Assembly (NCBI GenBank): GCA_964506325.1
Contig: CAZDLO010000039.1
Location: 1 to 32,751, forward strand
Direction of reading: 5' to 3'
From: CAINVV01 sp964506325
GTDB lineage: Bacteria; Bacteroidota; Bacteroidia; Bacteroidales; Prolixibacteraceae
DNA length: 32,751 nucleotides
Shown here one piece after another: positions 26,812-32,751 of the stretch (positions are counted from its first letter, which is position 1; each line of letters starts with the position of its first letter). Position numbers and translations under genes: made by a program. Below the pieces are notes generated by a model. It had not been told where the DNA came from. It ran no database searches and was given only the letters and a program-made list of their open reading frames with translations.

Positions 26812-27162
26812 TTATACCAATCTGTTGGTTTCAGTATCAGGAAAAATAATGGATGGCTTGAAGGTTTTCGCCTCTTCAAAATCCATCGAAGCGTATGATA
26901 CAATGATGATTATATCTCCGGCAACAACCTTTCGCGCAGCCGGTCCGTTGAGAATTATATCTCCGGATTTTCTTTTGCCGCGAATCACATAGGTTTCGAA
27001 CCTTTCTCCATTGTTGATGTTAACAACCTGTACTTTTTCATTTTCGATCAGGTTGGAAGCATCCATCAAATCCTCATCTATCGTGATACTTCCCACGTAC
27101 TGAAGATCTGCACCTGTAACGGTAACCCTGTGGATCTTTGATTTGCAAATTTCTATAAACAT
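26812..27162 (-). CDS. panD: Aspartate 1-decarboxylase
   Basis: PanD makes beta-alanine from L-aspartate for pantothenate and CoA synthesis. It uses a pyruvoyl group formed by self-cleavage between Gly24 and Ser25; both lie in DLQYVGSITIDEDL when the protein is counted from the ATG at 27162 (116 aa). Lys9 and Tyr58, important for catalysis, fall at their standard positions, which confirms this start over the longer TTG frame beginning at 27183. The C-terminal MDFEEAKTFKP block is typical. It follows panC by 10 bp and precedes radA by 5 bp. Confidence 0.97.
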   Translation of the reverse strand: MFIEICKSKIHRVTVTGADLQYVGSITIDEDLMDASNLIENEKVQVVNINNGERFETYVIRGKRKSGDIILNGPAARKVVAGDIIIIVSYASMDFEEAKTFKPSIIFPDTETNRLV

Positions 27163-27172
27163 CTGGAAATTT

Positions 27173-28018
27173 TTATTTTTCAAAAACTATGTTGTCGATA
27201 AGCCTGACTGAACCGGCAAATACAGCTATACAACCAACTTTAACCCCATCCTGCTCCCAGCTGGTAACAGGCTGAAGTGTCATCTCATCTACAATTTCAA
27301 AATACTCAACTTTGAGAAGACCTGCCGAATTGATTTTTTCTATCACGTGCTGTTTCACAATTTCAGGTGCCGAGACAGCCGACTCAATGCCTGCTTCCTG
27401 CAACGCACGGTAAATCCGGGGTGCCTCTGCCCTGTACACAGGAAGGAGCAAGGCATTCCTGGAACTCATCGCAAGACCATCGGCTTCTCTGACAGTATCA
27501 CAGCCTATGACTGTGACCGGTAAGTTCATCATCCCCACCATATTTTTCACAATGGACAATTGCTGGAAATCTTTCAGCCCGAAATACGCCTTGTCAGGCT
27601 CAACCATACTGAAGAGCTTACTTACCACCTGGGCCACCCCATTAAAATGTCCGGGCCTGAACCTCCCTTCCATCACGTTCTCAAGGGACCCAAAATCGAA
27701 TTTCCGGGTGTCCGGTTCGGGATAGACTTCATCCGCTTCAGGTGCAAAAACATAATTGCACCGAGCTGAAGTAAGGAGTTCAACATCCTTTGCGAGGTTC
27801 CTCGGATAATTTTTGAGGTCGTTGGGATCATTGAACTGATTGGGATTAACAAATATTGAGACAACCACAATATCATTCTCAAGTGCCGCACGGTCAACCA
27901 GGGAGAGATGCCCCTGGTGCAATGCCCCCATGGTTGGCACAAAGCCTACCGATAGCCCATTGCACCTGGCTGTATCCAATACCTGCCTTAAACCCCCAAC
28001 TGTCCTGAAAAGTTCCAT
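27173..28018 (-). CDS. panC: Pantoate-beta-alanine ligase (pantothenate synthetase)
   Basis: The 281-aa enzyme that joins pantoate and beta-alanine with ATP to make pantothenate. The HIGH-type nucleotide-binding block PTMGALHQGHLSLV is at 28-41, FVNPNQFNDPNDLKNYPR near 63-80, the KDFQQLSIVKNM block near 146-157, and the KMSKS-like MSSRN near 179-183. The chosen start is the ATG at 28018 (MELFRTVGG). A longer frame reaches a TTG at 28042, but that codon sits inside TTACTTTGCAGG, itself a near match to a Bacteroidota -7 box, so transcription probably begins downstream of it. It is the first gene of panC-panD-radA and provides the step that uses the PanD product. Confidence 0.96.
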   Translation of the reverse strand: MELFRTVGGLRQVLDTARCNGLSVGFVPTMGALHQGHLSLVDRAALENDIVVVSIFVNPNQFNDPNDLKNYPRNLAKDVELLTSARCNYVFAPEADEVYPEPDTRKFDFGSLENVMEGRFRPGHFNGVAQVVSKLFSMVEPDKAYFGLKDFQQLSIVKNMVGMMNLPVTVIGCDTVREADGLAMSSRNALLLPVYRAEAPRIYRALQEAGIESAVSAPEIVKQHVIEKINSAGLLKVEYFEIVDEMTLQPVTSWEQDGVKVGCIAVFAGSVRLIDNIVFEK

Positions 28019-28222
28019 CCTGATTTTGAAATCTCCCTGCAAAGTAAATAAATAAAAGTTAGTAAAGTGAACACAGATAAGTAAAGATGGGACACCCTAA
28101 ATTCTACTGGCAAGAATTAATACAGGGAAAATCAGTATCCCCCAGAAGCTTGATGCAGACCATACTTTACTTCACAATCGCCACGCTTTCACTTTGTTTA
28201 ACTTTTACTCTCTTGAAAATGG

Positions 28223-28253
28223 TTGAAAGTTGCAGAAATTTTATATATTTTTG
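28223..28253 (+). promoter_or_regulatory. Bacteroidota-type promoter for the GT5-like/DUF4270 cluster
   Basis: The -33 element GTTG (TTG at 28223-28225) is followed after 20 bp by TATTTTTG (28246-28253), an exact TAnnTTTG match. The ATG of the next gene lies 22 bp beyond the -7 box and is preceded by AAAGGA. This is the best-formed promoter in the window. The whole 28019-28274 gap (256 bp) separates divergent panC from this gene and contains no other gene. Confidence 0.6.
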
Positions 28254-28274
28254 CAAAATATTTAAGTTAAAGGA

Positions 28275-29078
28275 ATGGAAAAAAAGAAGGTCTTATTTAT
28301 CTCACAAGAAATCACGCCTTATCTGCCGGAATCAGAGATCGCCAACATTGGCCGGTATCTGCCACAGGGGATACAGGAACGGGGGAAAGAGATCCGTACC
28401 TTCATGCCGCGTTTTGGAAATGTGAATGAAAGAAGAAACCAACTCCATGAAGTGATCCGCTTATCGGGAATGAATCTTATCATCAACGACAACGATCACC
28501 CGCTGATCATTAAGGTAGCCTCTATTCAGGCTGCCCGAATGCAGGTATATTTTATCGACAATGAGGACTATTTTCAGCGGAAATACGCCCTGAGAGACGA
28601 TAATGATGTTGAATTCGACGACAATGATGAGCGTGCCATCTTTTTTGCCAGAGGAGTGCTTGAGACAGTTATCAAACTTCGCTGGTCGCCGGACATCATC
28701 CATTGCCACGGTTGGTTCACCGGAATGGTACCCCTGTTTGTCAAAAAGACCTACAAGGACAATCCCCTGTTTGCCAATACACGAATTGTATATTCCGTTT
28801 ACAATGATCAGTTTGAACAGCCTCTCAACAATGAGATGGCCAGGAAGATTGCTGAAGATGGAATTGATCTGAATGATATTTCCGTCATCAACGACCCGAC
28901 CTTTGAAAACTATACGAAGTTGGCACTTGCGTATTCAGATGCTGCTATCAAAGGAAGTGAGGTAATCAATTCCAATATAGAAAAGCATATAATAGATTCA
29001 GGTATTCAGTATCTCGACTATCAGCCGAAAGATAGTTACATCGATTCCTATTTCGATTTTTACAATAAAATTTTATAA
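28275..29078 (+). CDS. Half-length glycogen/starch-synthase-like (GT5) protein
   Basis: A 267-aa protein matching only the N-terminal Rossmann domain of glycogen synthase (GT5). The start VLFISQEITPYL, the middle PDIIHCHGWFTGMVPLF (His143, His145, Trp147) and the end NYTKLALAYSDAAIKGSEV line up with that domain. The C-terminal nucleotide-sugar domain is missing and no second half follows. The donor-phosphate loop KxGGL is replaced by PESEI at 18-22. Full catalysis is therefore unlikely. It may be a partner or regulator, or bind a glycan. It heads a plus-strand cluster with DUF4270 and Ig-like lipoproteins, 23 bp before the next gene. Annotation as glycogen synthase should be treated with caution. 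Confidence 0.85.
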   Translation: MEKKKVLFISQEITPYLPESEIANIGRYLPQGIQERGKEIRTFMPRFGNVNERRNQLHEVIRLSGMNLIINDNDHPLIIKVASIQAARMQVYFIDNEDYFQRKYALRDDNDVEFDDNDERAIFFARGVLETVIKLRWSPDIIHCHGWFTGMVPLFVKKTYKDNPLFANTRIVYSVYNDQFEQPLNNEMARKIAEDGIDLNDISVINDPTFENYTKLALAYSDAAIKGSEVINSNIEKHIIDSGIQYLDYQPKDSYIDSYFDFYNKIL

Positions 29079-29101
29079 TTTGCGCCGGTTTTACTAAAAA
29101 G

Positions 29102-30412
29102 TTGATTCCATTGAAAAATCGAAATTTTGAAAACTTCACCCTCATATGGGCCCTTTTAATATTCTCAATCACAATAACTGCCTGCAATGGCGGTGATGTT
29201 GGCCTTGGAGTCAATCTCATTCCGGGAGCCTCGGTAATCTACAGCAGGAATTACGAAGAAGAAGGTAATATAAGGTCCTATACTTTTACAGACGAAAAGA
29301 TTCGGGTAGACCACCCAACTGCCAATTTTGTCGGAAGTTTCAATGATCCGATTTTTGGCCGTACAGACGGCAGCTTCGCCGCCCAGCTGAGGATTTCCTC
29401 CAATCCGGTTTTTGACCCTGCTGCGACCCTTGATTCATTGGTCCTGAGGCTCACCTACAAGGAAATCTACGGGGATACATCGACTGTACAAACCCTGAAT
29501 GTATACGAGATGCTGGGAGATCTGGATTTTGACGCCAAGTACATGTCAACTTTCAACTTAAAAGCCCTGACCTCCCCTAATCCAATTGGTACAGCAAGTT
29601 TCATCCCCAAATTCAAGACTGATTCAGCCAACACTGATACGGTGGCCCAATATGTCAGAATTCGCCTCGATCCCCTGTTTGGCAACCGCCTTTTGAAATT
29701 TGATTCCCTTAAGATGGCCTCCAATGAAGAATTCCTAAAGAATTTTAAAGGCATATACATTGAACCTTCACCTGTAAACCGTAAAGGAACGCTGATTGGC
29801 CTATCGCCTACCAGTACTGCCATGGGCATCTATTATCACACCGCTGCAAAGGACTCCCTTTTCTTCATTTACAACGTCAGTGCCAACTCTGCCAACATTG
29901 CTGCCTTCAGCCACAATTACCTGAAAAGTGAATTTATCTCCCATTTGAACCAGGAAGTCATTCAGGATACTTTGATTTATGTACAGCCTACAGGGGGAAC
30001 AAAGGCAAAAATCAACATCCCATCCCTGGATAAATGGAAGGATTCCACCAGCTACATCATTGATAAGGCAACCATCGTATTCTATGTCGATACACTGGCT
30101 TCCGACATGGACCGGTTCCATATCCCGCCACGTGTATATCTTAAGTATCTGGACAGCACCGGCACTGAGGTTTTTCCAAAGGACAGTGAATTGTCTTCCT
30201 ATTATTACGGCGGGTATTATGATTCTACCACCGGCAGTTACACTTTTAACATCACAAGGCACCTGCAACAAATAATCAAAAAGGAAATCGAGACAACCAG
30301 TTTTTATCTAGTTCATGCGGATAGAAGTGGAACTGCCAGCCGTGTCATCTTAAAGAGCGGTAACAGTTCGCAGCCTATAAAGCTTCAGGTCAAATATACC
30401 CGCTACGAATAA
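29102..30412 (+). CDS. DUF4270 lipoprotein
   Basis: A 436-aa lipoprotein with a hydrophobic segment (about 12-25) ending in the lipobox ITAC and a mature region that opens GGDVGLGVNLIPG. The rest is beta-rich, with blocks such as FVGSFNDPIFGRTDGSFAAQL and LDSLVLRLTYKEIYGDTS that I recognise as DUF4270. It is exported and probably attached to the outer membrane; its role is unknown. No ATG precedes the lipobox: the only sensible starts are TTG at 29102 or TTG at 29111, since an in-frame stop lies at 29066. It follows the GT5-like gene by 23 bp, and a stand-alone promoter is not evident. Confidence 0.85.
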   Translation: MIPLKNRNFENFTLIWALLIFSITITACNGGDVGLGVNLIPGASVIYSRNYEEEGNIRSYTFTDEKIRVDHPTANFVGSFNDPIFGRTDGSFAAQLRISSNPVFDPAATLDSLVLRLTYKEIYGDTSTVQTLNVYEMLGDLDFDAKYMSTFNLKALTSPNPIGTASFIPKFKTDSANTDTVAQYVRIRLDPLFGNRLLKFDSLKMASNEEFLKNFKGIYIEPSPVNRKGTLIGLSPTSTAMGIYYHTAAKDSLFFIYNVSANSANIAAFSHNYLKSEFISHLNQEVIQDTLIYVQPTGGTKAKINIPSLDKWKDSTSYIIDKATIVFYVDTLASDMDRFHIPPRVYLKYLDSTGTEVFPKDSELSSYYYGGYYDSTTGSYTFNITRHLQQIIKKEIETTSFYLVHADRSGTASRVILKSGNSSQPIKLQVKYTRYE

Positions 30413-30487
30413 TTAAAGAATGGCCGTAACAGGCACTGGATGGGTCAGATACGCCAGTTTGTTTTAGCACCAAGGTTCAATTTAACA

Positions 30488-32380
30488 ATGGGAAGAATTG
30501 TGATCAAGAGGATTTTACATACTGTTTTTGCTGTAGCGATCCCATTGGTTCTGATCTTTTCCTGCGCCAACCTGGGTATGCCCAAAGGCGGTCCTAAAGA
30601 CAAAGCTGCCCCAATCATTGTCAAGAGCATACCTGAATTCAACCAGGTAAATTACAAGGACAACAAAATCAGAATTACCTTCGATGAATTTGTGGTTCCC
30701 GAAGAACTGAACGATAAATTTATTGTCTCCCCTCCTACCACCAAGAAACCCCTTTTCAGAACCAAAGGAAAAACTTTTATTGTTGACCTGAATGAAAAGC
30801 TTCTCCCCAATACGACCTATTCACTGGATTTTAAGGATGGAATCGTCGACAACAATGAAAAAAACATTTACAAGGATCTAAGAATGGCCTTTTCTACCGG
30901 TCCTGAGCTGGATAGTTTAAGGATTGTCGGATTCGTCAGGGATGCCTTTACCCTGGAACCTGCAAAGGGCCGTTATATCATGCTTTACAAAGGGACCTCG
31001 GATACACTCGTAAACAAGACACGTCCTGATTATGTGGGCAAAACAAATTCCTTAGGGTTCTTTGCCATATCAAATTTACCGGCTGCCAGCTACCAGATGT
31101 ATGCCCTAAGTGACATAGACAACAACCTGAAGTATACTGCCGGTGTCGATTCCATTGCATTCCTGGAAAAACGTATAACCCCTTCAGCCGTTTACGAACC
31201 TCAAAGAGATACGGTAGTCACCGGTGCAGATACACTTGTCGTTTTGGGTAAAACTCGGTTTTACCCGGATCCCGTCAATTTTTCAATTTTCTTCGAGAAG
31301 GGTTTCGAACTCAGCCTGGATAAGTACGAACGGTTATCCAGAAGAAAGATTGATCTCACCTTCATCGGCTCTACTGCCGACACATTCAACATCGAATTGT
31401 TAAATATCCGTCCGAAAGGCATTTGGAACCTGGTAGAAAAATCAAGAAATGCAGACACTTTAAAAGTTTGGCTCACAGACTCCCTGGTTTATAAGAGGGA
31501 CACCCTTGCACTGAAATTATCCTATCTTCAGCAAGATAGTCTTGGTGTATTTTACACAAAGAAAGACACGGTAAAGCTGTATTTTACAGATGACGACTCG
31601 GCCAATAAAACGGAAAAGAGTAAACGCAAAGAAAGAAGAAAGATTGTTACCGAACCCAGAAGTATTCAGCTCTCTACCAATACCGGAACCAATTTCGATA
31701 CCTACCGGGATATCCGCCTTGAATCCCCGGAACCAATTCTGACTTTCGATACTTCAAAAGTCAGGCTGTTTGTCAAAAGGGATACTACCTTCCAGAGGAT
31801 ACCCCTTAAGATAAGACCTGATTCAACCAGTCAGCGCCGGTATCTCATTTCATATCCCTGGGAGTTCGGGACAAATTACAGGCTCACCATCGACTCAACA
31901 GCATTGCATACAATTTATGGCCTGTATGGACAATCGCTCAAATCGGATTTTAAGACCCAGGAGGAAGAGTTTTATGGAAAGATCATCTTCTCTGTTCAGA
32001 ACGTTAAAGGCCCGATGATCATTCAGCTTCTCGAAAATGACGATGATGAGAAGGTTCTTAAAAAGATCAGGATCAACAAAGACCAGGAAATCACCATTCC
32101 ACTACTTGAGCCAAAGAAATACCTGATGAAAGCAATTTTCGACAGAAATGACAATGGAACATGGGATTCGGGCGACCTAAAGCAAAATTTGGAGCCTGAG
32201 GAAGTGTGTTACTACCTCAGTGTGATTAAAGTCCGCTCCAATTGGGACAATGTCGCCTCCTGGATACTTCCTGATCCTGAAGGTTTCAGAAAAAATATTA
32301 TTGACGCAGAGGCCGAAGAGGAGAAACTGAAGATGAGGCTTAAGAAAAAGAATGCACCAAAAAAATCAACGCTTTTTTAA
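30488..32380 (+). CDS. Ig-like domain lipoprotein (SbsA Ig-like, GGPKD type)
   Basis: A 630-aa lipoprotein from the ATG at 30488. The lipobox LIFSC is followed directly by ANLGMPKGGPKDKAAP, a signature I associate with a widespread Bacteroidota envelope family. A SbsA-type Ig-like domain follows (IRITFDEFVVPEELNDKFIVSPP and related strands), then repeated beta-sandwich-like segments with many Asp-Ser/Thr pairs, and a charged helical C-terminus rich in Lys and Glu. An upstream in-frame ATG at 30440 would add 16 residues before the signal and is less likely. It is probably periplasmic, facing from the outer membrane; the function is unknown. It is co-directional with the DUF4270 gene and 17 bp before the next gene. 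Confidence 0.83.
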   Translation: MGRIVIKRILHTVFAVAIPLVLIFSCANLGMPKGGPKDKAAPIIVKSIPEFNQVNYKDNKIRITFDEFVVPEELNDKFIVSPPTTKKPLFRTKGKTFIVDLNEKLLPNTTYSLDFKDGIVDNNEKNIYKDLRMAFSTGPELDSLRIVGFVRDAFTLEPAKGRYIMLYKGTSDTLVNKTRPDYVGKTNSLGFFAISNLPAASYQMYALSDIDNNLKYTAGVDSIAFLEKRITPSAVYEPQRDTVVTGADTLVVLGKTRFYPDPVNFSIFFEKGFELSLDKYERLSRRKIDLTFIGSTADTFNIELLNIRPKGIWNLVEKSRNADTLKVWLTDSLVYKRDTLALKLSYLQQDSLGVFYTKKDTVKLYFTDDDSANKTEKSKRKERRKIVTEPRSIQLSTNTGTNFDTYRDIRLESPEPILTFDTSKVRLFVKRDTTFQRIPLKIRPDSTSQRRYLISYPWEFGTNYRLTIDSTALHTIYGLYGQSLKSDFKTQEEEFYGKIIFSVQNVKGPMIIQLLENDDDEKVLKKIRINKDQEITIPLLEPKKYLMKAIFDRNDNGTWDSGDLKQNLEPEEVCYYLSVIKVRSNWDNVASWILPDPEGFRKNIIDAEAEEEKLKMRLKKKNAPKKSTLF

Positions 32381-32397
32381 TAATTCAAATTTAAGTT

Positions 32398-32679
32398 ATG
32401 GCAAGTATCAGACGACTGAAAAAAGAGATTGAATTCCTATCATCTCAGGTAATCGGTGATAGCATCGATTTTATTCAGACATTTAATGGAAAAGAGTTGG
32501 AAGCAATGGCTGTGATTGATGAGATCGTTGCTTTGCACAACAACACTGTCGATAAGATCAATAATCCTGATGGCAAGGACAATCAAAAGCTTGTGAAGGA
32601 ATTTTACCGGCAGCTCAAAAAACAATACATCGAAGGCATCAACGAATCCTATCAAAGGCTCGAAAGCCTTATAAAATAA
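32398..32679 (+). CDS. Small conserved helical protein of unknown function
   Basis: A 93-aa cytoplasmic protein, almost entirely helical by composition (two long amphipathic stretches, about 2-55 and 62-92, separated by NNPDGKDN), and rich in Lys and Glu. It has no signal peptide and no known motif. It starts 17 bp after the Ig-like lipoprotein gene and is co-directional, so it is probably cotranscribed, and may be the first of a further set beyond the window edge. The last 72 bp contain no feature that I can support. Confidence 0.7.
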   Translation: MASIRRLKKEIEFLSSQVIGDSIDFIQTFNGKELEAMAVIDEIVALHNNTVDKINNPDGKDNQKLVKEFYRQLKKQYIEGINESYQRLESLIK

Positions 32680-32751
32680 AAAAGGTTGAGCAGTTGCGAG
32701 GGCACTGAAAAAGTATCCCTCCTTAAAGTAACCCATTGAAAAATTAGCTGG

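Noticed and set aside
27163..27183. Longer TTG-initiated form of PanD (and likewise of PanC to 28042 and of the 2119-3282 gene to 3306)
   Set aside because: The PanD self-cleavage site and catalytic residues fall at their standard numbers only with the ATG at 27162; in the other two cases the TTG sits inside a likely -7 promoter box and an ATG with a normal N-terminus follows.
1..32751. Mobile element, prophage, CRISPR, defence island, tRNA or rRNA
   Set aside because: No transposase, integrase, phage or nuclease gene, no regularly spaced repeats and no cloverleaf-type sequence were recognised; the region is ordinary core chromosome.

Overview
The window comes from a Bacteroidota chromosome, most likely an uncultured or environmental member of the Bacteroidia or a neighbouring class. 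The evidence is a complete porP-gldK-gldL-gldM-gldN cluster for the type IX secretion system (T9SS) core, which is known only from this phylum; Bacteroidota-specific lipoprotein families (DUF6452, DUF6048, DUF4270 and a GGPKD-type Ig-like lipoprotein); a TonB-dependent receptor with an N-terminal carboxypeptidase-regulatory-like domain; and intergenic sequences matching the phylum's unusual -7 promoter box (TAnnTTTG). Species cannot be assigned from the sequence alone. I see no rRNA, tRNA, CRISPR array, insertion sequence or phage gene, and no gene-free stretch reaches 300 bp. This is core chromosome rather than an island.

Layout. (1) 1-9266: lepA behind an AT-rich inverted and tandem repeat; a membrane-anchored YkuE-like metallophosphoesterase; an overlapping DUF6452/DUF6048 envelope pair; a lipoprotein acid-phosphatase-like metallophosphoesterase; an LtaS-like sulfatase-fold membrane protein; a YhhN/TMEM86 membrane protein; and a conserved unknown protein. 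(2) 9478-12913, minus strand: sdhC-sdhA-sdhB, a three-subunit type B succinate dehydrogenase/fumarate reductase. (3) 13189-15576: a stand-alone TonB-dependent receptor. (4) 15781-19303: topA followed by a ureohydrolase-fold protein that has lost half of the canonical metal ligands. (5) 19534-25383: porP-gldKLMN, ended by a symmetrical hairpin that can serve as a bidirectional terminator against the convergent radA. (6) 25442-28018, minus strand: panC-panD-radA, tightly packed. (7) 28275-32679: a one-domain relative of glycogen synthase, a DUF4270 lipoprotein with a TTG start, an Ig-like lipoprotein and a small helical protein, all on the plus strand from a well-formed Bacteroidota promoter.

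How the genes work together. GldL and GldM form the proton-driven inner-membrane motor. GldK and GldN form the periplasmic ring attached to the outer membrane, and PorP is the outer-membrane partner. Together they energise protein export through the T9SS and, in some species, gliding. SdhCAB feeds or drains the quinone pool. PanC and PanD supply pantothenate (CoA) precursors. The most interesting material is the set of degenerate-enzyme proteins in conserved-looking positions: the metal-ligand-poor ureohydrolase beside the T9SS operon, and the half-length GT5 protein without the donor loop at the head of an envelope-lipoprotein cluster. Both look like retained proteins with a non-classical role. 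Everything stated about conservation in other genomes is from memory and was not searched here.
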